Source: an uncultured Clostridia bacterium (GTDB lineage: Bacteria > Bacillota > Clostridia > TANB77 > CAG-508). From it: DNA of 7,977 nt. The stretch spans positions 1 through 7,977 of the forward strand of contig CAKPFO010000057.1 of assembly GCA_934153805.1 (NCBI GenBank), in the 5' to 3' direction. Shown one piece after another: positions 1-6,242 of the stretch (the stretch's first letter is position 1; the number at the start of each line of letters is the position of its first letter). The notes under the pieces are model-generated. The model saw nothing but the letters and a program-made list of their open reading frames with translations. It searched no databases and was not told the DNA's origin. The position numbers and the translations under genes are program-made.

Positions 1-314
1 ATTGTTACTAAATTTGAATAAAATACTGTAAGTTCTGCAACCTCTGGTATCATTGATTGAATATATATTGTTGTTTTCTCTGGATCTATTCCACATGATA
101 AATAGTCCATAGCTACTTCTCTTACATTTTTTCTTACTTTATCTGGATTATTAAAATTGTCTGTTAATGCTTGCACATCTGCAATTAGTATGTATGGATC
201 ATATAATCCTGAATTTTGCATTTCTACTCTCTTTTTTAAAGAACCAAAATAATGTCCTATATGTAATCTTCCTGTTGGTCTGTCTCCTGTTAATATACGT
301 TTTTTATCTGCCAT
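1..314 (-). CDS. trpS: Tryptophanyl-tRNA synthetase, N-terminal part (partial)
   Basis: Class I aminoacyl-tRNA synthetase that charges tRNA-Trp in the cytoplasm. The first 104 codons are visible; the rest lies beyond the left edge. Residues 9-15 read TGDRPTG and are followed by the class I signature HIGH at 18-21, then the ADVQALTDN segment at 45-53, which is typical of bacterial TrpRS. The TGDRPTG form (rather than SGxQPSG) is the type I associate with clostridial and related enzymes. Start choice: in-frame ATGs also exist at 326 and 338, but the one at 314 has the sequence GAAAGGA about 12 bases upstream and gives the usual short N-terminus before the ATP-binding loop, while 338 has no binding site. 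It is divergent from the 623 gene and has its own promoter. Identification is firm; the exact start is less so. Confidence 0.93.
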   Translation of the reverse strand, partial: MADKKRILTGDRPTGRLHIGHYFGSLKKRVEMQNSGLYDPYILIADVQALTDNFNNPDKVRKNVREVAMDYLSCGIDPEKTTIYIQSMIPEVAELTVFYSNLVT

Positions 315-356
315 TTCCAATTTCATTCCTTTCTTCATTATAAATAACTCAAATTA

Positions 357-391
357 AGATTTTATACACAGTACAAACTACCGTAAAATCT
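357..391 (-). promoter_or_regulatory. Imperfect hairpin in the trpS leader
   Basis: Read on the minus strand, AGATTTTA-CGGTA is followed by a GTTTG loop and TACTG-(TGTA)-TAAAATCT. This gives an 8-bp outer stem, a 4-base bulge and a 5-bp inner stem with one G-U pair. It sits 43 bases upstream of the trpS start. No U-tract follows on either strand, so it is not a terminator. A regulatory role is only a guess. Confidence 0.35.
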
Positions 392-513
392 AATTTCTAC
401 CATATTATCTTCTACTAAAAGTTATAATACTTTCCTAAAATATAAATATTATTAAATTTTAGCATAACAAAAATTGTAATTATTTATTAATTTTTCTTTA
501 TTAATTCTTATAT

Positions 514-542
514 ATTATACATAATTTTTCCAACTTTTTCAA
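514..542 (-). promoter_or_regulatory. Sigma-A-type promoter for trpS
   Basis: On the minus strand TTGAAA (542-537) is followed after 17 bases by a consensus TATAAT (519-514). Transcription would start near 507 and give a leader of about 190 bases before trpS. Confidence 0.75.
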
Positions 543-562
543 TAATTTTATAAAATTTTACG

Positions 563-591
563 TTGACATAATTGTGTTTGTATTATATACT
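563..591 (+). promoter_or_regulatory. Sigma-A-type promoter for the 623-1525 unit
   Basis: A perfect TTGACA (563-568) is followed after 17 bases by TATACT (586-591). The inferred start point is near 598, leaving a leader of about 25 bases that contains AGGAGG at 609-614. It looks like a strong constitutive promoter with no room for a leader regulator. Confidence 0.85.
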
Positions 592-622
592 ATATAAAAA
601 TATTTTTTAGGAGGATAGCATT

Positions 623-1261
623 ATGAATGATGAGCTAAAAGCTTTAAGTCTTTATCGGTTAAATAACCCAAATGAATTAACTCCAAGTCAATTTCAAAAA
701 TTAGAAATTGAAATTAAACAACCTCAACCAAATACTATTTCAGATGAATATGCTGACTTTAAATTGTGGCTCAGTGGATACCCGTCTAGGCAACATCTTT
801 TTAAAGATGTTTTAAGCTCTCAATTTCGTAAAAAGAGTATTTCAAAAATTTTAGAAGTTGGATGCGGTAGAACTGCTAAATTATCTAAATTATTGGCCAG
901 TGAAGGTTATGATGTAACTTGCATTGATCCAAAATTAGAAATACCAGAAGACTCCGCAAATTTAAAGGGTATAAAGGATGTTTTTGACTATCAAACGTTT
1001 GACTTAAGTGGTTTTGACTTTGTAGTAGCACAAGAACCTTGTGAAGCTACCGAACATATTGTTAGAGCATGCATTAATTACAATGTACCTTTTATAATTT
1101 CTTTATGTGGCGTTCCTCACACTTTAATTTCAGGAGAGACACCGGATAATGTATATGAATGGTATGGTTATCTTTTAAAGATTTCGCCTAATAATATAAA
1201 GATACAGCCATTTTCTATGTTTTCTTTTGCAACCATGCTACTTAGCTATTCAGCTTTGTAA
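623..1261 (+). CDS. Methyltransferase-like Rossmann-fold protein, function unknown
   Basis: A 212-residue soluble protein. Residues 76-88 (ILEVGCGRTAKLS) match the glycine-rich SAM-binding motif I of class I methyltransferases, and Asp102 in VTCIDPK sits where the acidic residue at the end of strand 2 usually binds the ribose of SAM. After this the fold is short: it has a VVAQEPCEATEH segment and FIISLCGVPH instead of a recognisable acceptor-site motif. The short post-motif layout reminds me of UPF0146-type Rossmann proteins, which lack proven methylation activity; this is impression, not a search result. Residues 1-70 are an extra charged N-terminal region. The start is set by AGGAGG 8 bases upstream. 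It is first in an operon with the 76-residue gene. Catalytic activity and target are unknown. Confidence 0.75.
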   Translation: MNDELKALSLYRLNNPNELTPSQFQKLEIEIKQPQPNTISDEYADFKLWLSGYPSRQHLFKDVLSSQFRKKSISKILEVGCGRTAKLSKLLASEGYDVTCIDPKLEIPEDSANLKGIKDVFDYQTFDLSGFDFVVAQEPCEATEHIVRACINYNVPFIISLCGVPHTLISGETPDNVYEWYGYLLKISPNNIKIQPFSMFSFATMLLSYSAL

Positions 1262-1294
1262 CTAAAATTCAATTCTATTTGTGGAGGTGTGTTT

Positions 1295-1525
1295 ATGAGT
1301 AAATCAAATTATGAAATCTATTGTGAAAAAGAGCAACCTAAAAAATTAGCTGAAATGCCTAGTCAAAAAACACTGCAGGAAAGCTTAGAGTATGTAAAAA
1401 AGTGTAAAAATATTTACTCTCCTACTATGATTGAAGGTATGATTTATATGCTTTCTCAATTGTATAACATTAGTAGCAGCGAAGTAGAAAGTTTCTTGGC
1501 CGGCAATGCTTATTGGCTTATTTAA
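1295..1525 (+). CDS. Small conserved-looking protein of unknown function
   Basis: A 76-residue protein (MSKSNYEI...), hydrophilic at the start and more helical and hydrophobic towards the C-terminus, which ends in AYWLI. A GTG six bases earlier (1289) is in frame, but the ribosome site GGAGG at 1283-1287 would almost touch it. The ATG at 1295 has ideal 7-base spacing, so I use that start. It lies 33 bases after the methyltransferase-like gene with no terminator between, so the two are almost certainly co-transcribed, and a partner role is possible. I do not recognise the family, and no transmembrane segment or signal peptide is clear. Confidence 0.72.
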   Translation: MSKSNYEIYCEKEQPKKLAEMPSQKTLQESLEYVKKCKNIYSPTMIEGMIYMLSQLYNISSSEVESFLAGNAYWLI

Positions 1526-1600
1526 CTTTAAAAAGGTACTTAATTAAGAACTTAATAGTTTTGTTATGTATTTTTTCTAATATGAGAATCTATATATAAC

Positions 1601-1637
1601 AAAAAAAGAATTCATCATAAAGGTGAATTCTTTTTTT
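1601..1637. terminator. Bidirectional intrinsic terminator
   Basis: A run of seven A's, GAATTCA, a 9-base loop, TGAATTC and seven T's form a symmetric hairpin with a U-tract in both directions. It lies between the stop of the plus-strand 76-residue gene (1525) and the stop of minus-strand rpmA (1641), so it ends both convergent transcripts. Confidence 0.85.
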
Positions 1638-1640
1638 CAT

Positions 1641-1910
1641 TTATGCTTGTGCTTCCTCTACTGGGTAAACACTAACTTTCTTCTTATCTTTTCCTAGTCT
1701 TTCAAATTTAACATTTCCATCTACTAATGCGAATAATGTATCATCGCTTCCGATTCCAACGTTTGTTCCTGGATGGAATTTTGTTCCTCTTTGTCTTACT
1801 AGAATATTTCCAGCTAGAACAAATTGTCCATCAGCTCTTTTTAGTCCAAGACGTTTTGATTCACTGTCTCTACCGTTTTTAACACTACCTTGACCTTTCT
1901 TATGAGCCAT
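1641..1910 (-). CDS. rpmA: 50S ribosomal protein L27, without N-terminal extension
   Basis: L27 binds 23S rRNA near the peptidyl-transferase centre, with its N-terminal tail reaching the P-site tRNA. The visible motifs KNGRDSESKRLG, KRADGQFV, LVRQRGTKFHPG and DDTLFALVDG are hallmarks of the family. Start choice: a GTG at 1919 is in frame, but GGAG at 1919-1922 overlaps it and lies 8 bases from the ATG at 1910. The protein therefore begins MAHKKGQGS, 89 residues. Just upstream in this frame is a TAG, so no longer form is possible. Firmicute L27 normally starts with about nine residues ending in a phenylalanine-rich FFA-type site that the protease Prp removes; here it is absent. It is the second gene of the rplU operon, 57 bases after L21, and ends at the shared terminator. 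Identification is firm. Confidence 0.97.
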   Translation of the reverse strand: MAHKKGQGSVKNGRDSESKRLGLKRADGQFVLAGNILVRQRGTKFHPGTNVGIGSDDTLFALVDGNVKFERLGKDKKKVSVYPVEEAQA

Positions 1911-1967
1911 GCTTTTCACTCCCTTCTATAGGTTACATTTATTTCTCTTTTATTAATTTTGTTTTAA

Positions 1968-2357
1968 TTATGCTTCAGCTTTTGCTGTTGCTTTTTTTGT
2001 AGTTGTTTTTGCTTCAGTTGCTTCTGCTTTTGGAGCTTTTTCAGCAGCTGTTGCTATTTTAGTAATTTCTACTTTAGTAAATGGTTGTCTGTGTCCTTGT
2101 GTTCTTCTGTAGTTCTTTTTAGCTTTGTATTTGTAAACTACTATTTTTTTACCTTTACCATGTTCAACAACTTTACCTTCTACTTTAGCACCTTTCACGT
2201 AAGGAGCTCCTACTTCTACTTTTTTGTCATCAGATACTAGAACTACATCTTTAAATGTAACTTTTTTTCCTTCTTCTGTATCTAATTTTTCGAAGAATAC
2301 TACATCTCCTTCTGATACTTTATATTGCTTTCCACAGCTTTCAATTATTGCGTACAT
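1968..2357 (-). CDS. rplU: 50S ribosomal protein L21 with Ala/Lys-rich tail
   Basis: L21 is a structural protein of the large subunit that binds 23S rRNA. The N-terminus MYAIIESCGKQYKVSEGD and the C-terminal YRRTQGHRQPFTKVEI are family signatures. L21 is usually about 100-105 residues; here 129, because a low-complexity tail rich in Ala, Lys, Thr and Glu follows residue 101. Residue 8 is Cys where most L21 proteins have Gly (GGKQY). The start is supported by GGAGG 10 bases upstream. It is the first gene of its transcription unit, preceded by an L21 leader and a strong promoter, and followed by rpmA with no prp/ysxB gene between. Identification is firm. Confidence 0.97.
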   Translation of the reverse strand: MYAIIESCGKQYKVSEGDVVFFEKLDTEEGKKVTFKDVVLVSDDKKVEVGAPYVKGAKVEGKVVEHGKGKKIVVYKYKAKKNYRRTQGHRQPFTKVEITKIATAAEKAPKAEATEAKTTTKKATAKAEA

Positions 2358-2457
2358 TAATTGTACACCTCCTCTTATATGTATACTCGCTAAGCATAAA
2401 ATACTAGGCAGCTAATTATTTCATTAGCATTTCGTGCCCGACCCAGGCGGCTTACAG
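2358..2457 (-). promoter_or_regulatory. L21 leader (5' untranslated regulatory RNA of rplU)
   Basis: On the minus strand the leader reads GTAAGCCGCCTGGGTCGGGC, then ACGAAATGCTAATGAAAT, then AATTAGCTGCCTAG. It includes a GCTAAT-GAAATA-ATTAGC hairpin (6-bp stem). This GC-rich conserved block in an AT-rich spacer, directly before rplU, matches what I recall of the Rfam L21 leader of low-GC Gram-positives. That element is proposed to let L21 or L27 repress their own operon. Assignment is by recall of the motif, not by a covariance search. Confidence 0.8.
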
Positions 2458-2463
2458 ATAGTT

Positions 2464-2492
2464 ATTTTATCACACAATTACCTATTTGTCAA
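2464..2492 (-). promoter_or_regulatory. Sigma-A-type promoter for rplU-rpmA
   Basis: On the minus strand TTGACA (2492-2487) is followed after 17 bases by TAAAAT (2469-2464). The -35 lies inside the last codons of the upstream metallophosphoesterase gene (stop at 2482-2484). Transcription would begin near 2457, just before the L21 leader. Confidence 0.85.
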
Positions 2493-3198
2493 TTAATTTT
2501 AACCTAAATTGTAAATAATCTCCACTTATTAAGTAAAAATCTATTCCTTCGACATTTCCTTCTACTGCATCTTTATGAGAATTTCCATGTAAATGTCCAT
2601 AATAGCATTTTTCAATTTTATATTGTTTCATAATGTCTAAAAATTTAGAGTCATATGTATACTCATTTTTCATTTTCGTTTTTGCTATTGGTGGATAGTG
2701 CATTATGCATATAATTTCTTTGTCTTCTCCATATTTTTTTATAGCATCTTGTATTGAGAGTTCTAGTCTTGCAGCTTCTCTTTTTATCATTTTTTCGCTA
2801 TTTTCAGTGTCTAATAGTGCCCAACCTCTTGTTCCTACAAAGATTCTATCTTCTATTAAAAAGCTATTGTTATATAGAAAATCTATATTATTAAAATTAT
2901 TTTCTTCTAAATATCTTTTCATAGATGTAACTGTTGTCCACCAATAGTCATGATTTCCTTTTAGCATAATTTTTCTTCCTGGTAGCAAATTTAAATACTC
3001 GAAATCTCTATATGTCTGTTCTAAGTAAGTAGCCCACGAAAAGTCACCAGCAAGAATAACTGTATCTTCTGGTTTTACTTTTTGGTTCCAATTCTCTTTT
3101 ATTTTTTCTGTGTAATCTTGCCAGCCATCTCCAAATATATCCATTGGCTTGTTTACTCCAAATGGCAAGTGCAAATCACCTATTACATATATTGACAT
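2482..3198 (-). CDS. Calcineurin-like metallophosphoesterase (predicted phosphohydrolase)
   Basis: A 238-residue cytosolic metal-dependent phosphoesterase. All motifs of the superfamily are in order: GDLH at 7-10, GDFSW at 51-55, GNHDYWW at 81-87, HYPP at 167-170 and GHLHG at 201-205. These supply the Asp, Asn and His ligands of a two-metal centre, so the enzyme should be active. The substrate cannot be read from the sequence; it resembles the uncharacterised bacterial phosphohydrolase group I recall as COG1768. The start has GGGAG 6 bases upstream. It follows tsaD by 62 bases and is probably co-transcribed with it. Its 3' end contains the rplU promoter and no terminator follows, so some transcripts may continue into rplU. 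Confidence 0.9.
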   Translation of the reverse strand: MSIYVIGDLHLPFGVNKPMDIFGDGWQDYTEKIKENWNQKVKPEDTVILAGDFSWATYLEQTYRDFEYLNLLPGRKIMLKGNHDYWWTTVTSMKRYLEENNFNNIDFLYNNSFLIEDRIFVGTRGWALLDTENSEKMIKREAARLELSIQDAIKKYGEDKEIICIMHYPPIAKTKMKNEYTYDSKFLDIMKQYKIEKCYYGHLHGNSHKDAVEGNVEGIDFYLISGDYLQFRLKLIDK

Positions 3199-3215
3199 AT
3201 CTTCTCCCTATTGAA

Positions 3216-3264
3216 GGGCTGTCCCTTTTAGCAAATTTTTTCGAAAAAGGGGCGTCCCTTTTAG
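3216..3264. repeat. Two copies of a 16-base GGGAC-type repeat
   Basis: Plus-strand copies GGGCTGTCCCTTTTAG (3216-3231) and GGGGCGTCCCTTTTAG (3249-3264) differ at two positions and lie 33 bases apart. The second covers the tsaD stop codon. AAAAGGG (3245-3251) and CCCTTTT (3256-3262) can also pair into a 7-bp hairpin with a 4-base loop. Its U-tract is short and followed by CG, so I do not call it a terminator. Confidence 0.6.
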
Positions 3265-4253
3265 TTAATTTTTAAGTTTGGTACTGCGTTTAAGTCTAAG
3301 TCTGAGGTTATTCCGTTTATATAATTATAATAACCTGCTGAAGCTATCATTGCTGCGTTATCTGTGCATAGTATTGGTTCTGGGTAATATACTTTTATTC
3401 CTTTTTCTTTTTCTAATTCTTGGAATCTACCTCTTATATAGCTATTGGCAGATACACCTCCTGCTAGTGCAATTGTTTTTAAATTTAATTGTTCGCATGC
3501 TTTTACTGAATTTTCTATTAATACATCTGTAACTGCTTTTTCAAAGCTTGCTGCTAAATCTGCCTTGTTTAAGTCTGGTGTTTTGTGATTTAAATTTATT
3601 ACAGCTGTTTTTATTCCACTAAAGCTAAAATCTAAATTATCGAAATGCGTTTCAGGAAGTTTTATATTGGCCTCTCCTTCTTTAGCAAGTTTATCTATTT
3701 TTGGTCCTCCTGGGTATCCCAGCCCTATTACTCTTGCTACTTTATCAAATGCTTCTCCTATTGCATCATCTCTTGTTTTTCCTATTATTTCAAATTCTTT
3801 ATAATTTTTTATATGTACCAAGTGTGTATGTCCGCCTGATATTACAAAAGCTAAGAATGGTGGTTTTAAATCTTTATGAGTTATATAATTTGCTGCTATG
3901 TGGCCTTCTATATGATTTGTCCCAATTAATGGCTTTTTGGCTGCAAAGGCAAGTGCTTTTGCATATGATACACCTACTAATAGTGCTCCTACTAGTCCAG
4001 GTCCATATGTACAACTAATTGCATCTATATCTTGCAAATTAATATTGGCCTCTTTTAAAGCTTTTTTGGTAACATTAGAAATAGCCTCTACGTGATTACG
4101 AGACGCTATTTCTGGTACTACTCCTCCAAATTTTGTATGAATGTCTATTTGTGAGCTTATTATATTTGATAAAACTTCTCTTCCATTTTTTACTACAGCA
4201 ACTGATGTTTCATCACAGCTTGATTCTATTCCTAATATAAGTACATCTTTCAT
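3261..4253 (-). CDS. tsaD: tRNA N6-adenosine threonylcarbamoyltransferase
   Basis: TsaD transfers the threonylcarbamoyl group from TC-AMP to A37 of tRNAs reading ANN codons (t6A), working with TsaB and TsaE on the product of TsaC/YwlC. The 330-residue length is normal. Visible motifs: GIESSCDET at 8-16, HIEGH at 114-118 (metal ligands His114 and His118), SGGHT at 139-143, DDAIGEAFDK at 162-171, GYPGGP at 179-184, DFSFSGIKT at 208-216, GGVSAN at 265-270 and CTDNAAMIA at 296-304 with Asp298 as the third metal ligand. All key residues are intact. An AGGAG lies about 12 bases before the ATG, a little far. tsaB and tsaE are not in the window. It sits between the M50 protease and the metallophosphoesterase, likely in one operon. 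Confidence 0.97.
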   Translation of the reverse strand: MKDVLILGIESSCDETSVAVVKNGREVLSNIISSQIDIHTKFGGVVPEIASRNHVEAISNVTKKALKEANINLQDIDAISCTYGPGLVGALLVGVSYAKALAFAAKKPLIGTNHIEGHIAANYITHKDLKPPFLAFVISGGHTHLVHIKNYKEFEIIGKTRDDAIGEAFDKVARVIGLGYPGGPKIDKLAKEGEANIKLPETHFDNLDFSFSGIKTAVINLNHKTPDLNKADLAASFEKAVTDVLIENSVKACEQLNLKTIALAGGVSANSYIRGRFQELEKEKGIKVYYPEPILCTDNAAMIASAGYYNYINGITSDLDLNAVPNLKIN

Positions 4254-4386
4254 TTAATTGTATTTCTCCTATATTTTTTATATTAATTTCTAATCTTTTT
4301 TATTAGCTTCTAAAATATTTTTTATTAATCTAATATATTTAAATTAACAAAATGCTCGTTCTAGCTAAATTTCTAGAAATTGTAGC

Positions 4387-5163
4387 TTACAATATTCTTC
4401 CAAACAATGTTAATATTCCTTTTAACATTCCATTATATGCCCCTGATAGTATTGGAGATATTATCATTGAAGCTATTGGTGTTATCCATATTATTATAAA
4501 TACTATATATAATATTTGATAATTTCTATCCATCCATTCTTTTGCATTATATGGTAAGAAATTCCTTAATATTTTAGAACCATCTAATGGTGGCAATGGT
4601 ATTAAGTTAAATATTCCTAATCCTAAATTTACAGATACACATAGCATAAGCAACTGTATTATTATCGCAGTAACTTGATTTGCAGTTACTATTGTTGCTC
4701 CATATGAACCTATTTTTATATAACTATCTGTTGCAATTAAAGTTATTCCTATTACTACAGAAAATATTATCGCTAATATGAAGTTCATTAGTGGTCCTGC
4801 AAATGACACTATTGCTTCGCTTGCAGACATACTTCTATCTCTATTAAAGTTTCTAGGATTTATTTCTACTGGTTTTCCCCATCCAAATCCTGCAAACACT
4901 AGCATTACAGAACCTACTGGGTCCAAGTGTGCTAATGGATTTAATGTTAGTCTTCCTTGTCTTCTTGGAGTATCATCTCCTAGTTTATCTGCTGCAAATG
5001 CATGTGCAAATTCATGAAATGTTATTGCTATTAACACTGCAGGTAGTGTTAATAGCAAGTTTATTAAATTATCTGGGTTTGTAATATATCCTCCAATATT
5101 CATTATTATAAATATTGCAAGTATTACATATATTATTCTATTATCAAATCCAAAGTTAAACAT
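4387..5163 (-). CDS. Site-2-type (M50) intramembrane metalloprotease
   Basis: A 258-residue polytopic membrane protein of the M50 peptidase family, which cuts substrates within the membrane using zinc. The zinc site HEFAH at 50-54 (His50, Glu51, His54) lies in the second hydrophobic segment. The third ligand is in the family motif NLIPLPPLDGSKI at 186-198 (Asp194). Hydrophobic segments are visible at about 10-27, 36-58, 118-145, 164-190 and 213-240. There is no PDZ domain, so it belongs to the short group unlike RseP; the substrate is unknown. The start has AAAGGAGA 5 bases upstream and a good promoter (5207-5234). It is first in the run that continues, after 133 bases, to tsaD. Catalytic residues are complete. 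Confidence 0.92.
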   Translation of the reverse strand: MFNFGFDNRIIYVILAIFIIMNIGGYITNPDNLINLLLTLPAVLIAITFHEFAHAFAADKLGDDTPRRQGRLTLNPLAHLDPVGSVMLVFAGFGWGKPVEINPRNFNRDRSMSASEAIVSFAGPLMNFILAIIFSVVIGITLIATDSYIKIGSYGATIVTANQVTAIIIQLLMLCVSVNLGLGIFNLIPLPPLDGSKILRNFLPYNAKEWMDRNYQILYIVFIIIWITPIASMIISPILSGAYNGMLKGILTLFGRIL

Positions 5164-5206
5164 TAATATCTCCTTTGATAAATTTTTAGTGTTTTTAACT
5201 TTTCTT

Positions 5207-5234
5207 ATTATAACATATTTTTTTTAATAATCAA
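5207..5234 (-). promoter_or_regulatory. Promoter for the M50 protease gene
   Basis: On the minus strand TTGATT (5234-5229) is followed after 16 bases by a perfect TATAAT (5212-5207). The start point would be near 5200, giving a leader of about 37 bases. It may serve the whole run protease-tsaD-metallophosphoesterase, as I see only a weak promoter candidate (TTGTTA, 17 bases, TAATAA) between 4254 and 4386. Confidence 0.65.
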
Positions 5235-5285
5235 TTGTTTCCGTTTATATTCTCAAAAAATCGTATTTCAATTATGTAAGATAAT

Positions 5286-5436
5286 TTAAAAAATTGCATT
5301 CATTTTATCAAATTCGCTTATTTTAAATTCATCAAAAACACTTGTATTGTATGTAAAGAAAAAAGCATACAAGTAACCTAATAATAAGTTATTGTATACT
5401 TTTTTAAATTCTTTTATACACTATTAAATAATCCAT
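5286..5436 (-). pseudogene. Possible small gene broken by one frameshift
   Basis: An ATG at 5436 has AGGAGG 5 bases upstream, but its frame (MDYLIVYKRI) stops after 10 codons. The next frame is open from 5420 to a TAA at 5286, 44 codons, with a hydrophobic stretch LLLGYLYAFFFTY and a charged tail FDEFKISEFDKMNAIF. Removing one base near 5421 would join them into a 49-codon protein. The competing reading is that this is non-coding DNA with a terminator hairpin (5359-5405) inside the frame. AT-rich DNA can stay open this long by chance, so confidence is low. Confidence 0.25.
5359..5405. terminator. A-run/T-run hairpin, possible bidirectional terminator
   Basis: AAAAAAGCATACAA (5359-5372) pairs with TTGTATACTTTTTT (5392-5405) with one mismatch that is a wobble pair on one strand. 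TAAC (5374-5377) and GTTA (5388-5391) extend the stem inside. This gives about 18 pairs with T-runs on both strands. The stem is poor in GC, and no clear transcript needs ending here except the doubtful small ORF starting at 5436. Confidence 0.4.
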
Positions 5437-5563
5437 CTTATCCTCCTAAATCTATATTACAATCTTTAGTGGATTGACGGATTTTTCTTTCGCTGTTTCC
5501 ATAGTATATTATCATATTTTTCTTGCGAAATTTGTCGAAATATGCGAAAAACTCAAAAAATAT

Positions 5564-5592
5564 AAATAAAAGAGCCAATGGCTCTCTTATTT
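5564..5592 (-). terminator. Intrinsic terminator of the 207-residue gene
   Basis: On the minus strand AAATAAGAGAGCC, a 3-base loop, and GGCTCTTTTATTT form a 13-bp stem with one G-U pair, followed by ATATTTTTT. The stop codon of the gene (5587-5589) lies inside the stem. Confidence 0.8.
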
Positions 5593-6210
5593 ATTGAATT
5601 TTTGTTTGATTTTGAGTACTCTTTTAAAAATCTTTTCTCTTCTTTTAATTACTTTTTTAGATTTAAGGCTTTTTCTATATGCCTTTATTGCACTAATACA
5701 ATAAGAATGATTCCAGATATAGTACCAATAAAAATCTTTCATAGCCAAAAAAATTGAGTAAAAAAAAGAATTGTCTTTATTTTGCATATTGAAGAACTTT
5801 TCAAATTTAGTCCATTCAAATTTTAAGATATACATCATATCATGCAATTTTTGTTTCTGTGGTTTACTCCAATCAATTACAATAATATCAGGTTTTTCCA
5901 TAATAATATTATCATAACGATTTAGTGTATATCCTTTTCGCCAATAATAATTAAGGACTAGCTCAAGTTCAGTATTTGATAATTCATTCAAATTAAGTTT
6001 TGTACTGTCTATTCCATAGGCTAACTTTGATGTGTCATAACAAAAAACTCCCATTGTCTGCATAGAATATAATTCAAAATTAATTTCATGTATCCAAAAC
6101 GAAACAATATCTTTTGCACGTTTATCAGCAAAGTTTTCTTCTGACAATCTTCTTAATTCTATGTTGTATTTAATGAATTCTTCAATTTGATTCCGTACTT
6201 CTTTTTTCAT
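5587..6210 (-). CDS. Hypothetical protein, 207 residues, basic C-terminus
   Basis: I do not recognise this protein. It is 207 residues with no signal peptide. The middle is rich in aromatic residues (for example DFYWYYIWNHSYC near 160-172) and the last 33 residues are strongly basic (many Lys and Arg), which could bind nucleic acid or a membrane surface; that is inference. PDIIVIDWSKPQKQK near 107-121 looks like a beta strand and turn but matches no motif I know. The start has GGAGGAGG 7 bases upstream. It is a single-gene unit with its own repeated-type promoter (6268-6296) and terminator (5564-5592), the last cassette of the accessory block before the housekeeping genes. Confidence 0.75.
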   Translation of the reverse strand: MKKEVRNQIEEFIKYNIELRRLSEENFADKRAKDIVSFWIHEINFELYSMQTMGVFCYDTSKLAYGIDSTKLNLNELSNTELELVLNYYWRKGYTLNRYDNIIMEKPDIIVIDWSKPQKQKLHDMMYILKFEWTKFEKFFNMQNKDNSFFYSIFLAMKDFYWYYIWNHSYCISAIKAYRKSLKSKKVIKRREKIFKRVLKIKQKFNK

Positions 6211-6242
6211 ATTTTTTCCTCCTCCAATAATTATTGAATAGT

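Larger units (their letters stand above)
315..622. other. Divergent intergenic region between trpS and the 623 gene
   Basis: This 308-base AT-rich spacer holds two back-to-back promoters (514-542 minus, 563-591 plus) and one imperfect hairpin (357-391). I see no further gene. The roughly 190-base trpS leader is long enough for a T-box, but I do not find the conserved TGGNACCGCG antiterminator segment or an intrinsic terminator in it. Confidence 0.7.
5235..5563. other. Gene-poor spacer upstream of the M50 protease
   Basis: AT-rich DNA between the protease promoter and the terminator at 5564. It contains the hairpin at 5359-5405, the possible broken small gene, and three CGAAA units at 5526, 5536 and 5545 spaced 10 and 9 bases apart. 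No intact gene longer than 45 codons with a ribosome site is visible on either strand. Confidence 0.6.

Noticed and set aside
1289..1294. GTG start for the 76-residue protein
   Set aside because: Only one base separates it from GGAGG; the ATG at 1295 has correct spacing.
1911..1919. GTG start for L27 giving MKSMAHKKG
   Set aside because: The GGAG ribosome site overlaps this GTG, while the ATG at 1910 is 8 bases away and gives the normal mature N-terminus.
2224..2947. Plus-strand open frames opposite rplU and the metallophosphoesterase
   Set aside because: Shadows of well-identified minus-strand genes; one even runs through the L21 leader. No promoter or ribosome site supports them.
3278..4018. 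Plus-strand open frames of 64-105 codons opposite tsaD
   Set aside because: They are mirror frames of an intact, fully conserved tsaD, leucine- and phenylalanine-rich in a way typical of antisense reading, with no ribosome sites.
4778..5017. Plus-strand 79-codon frame opposite the M50 protease
   Set aside because: Overlaps the zinc-site region of an intact conserved gene and has no start signals.
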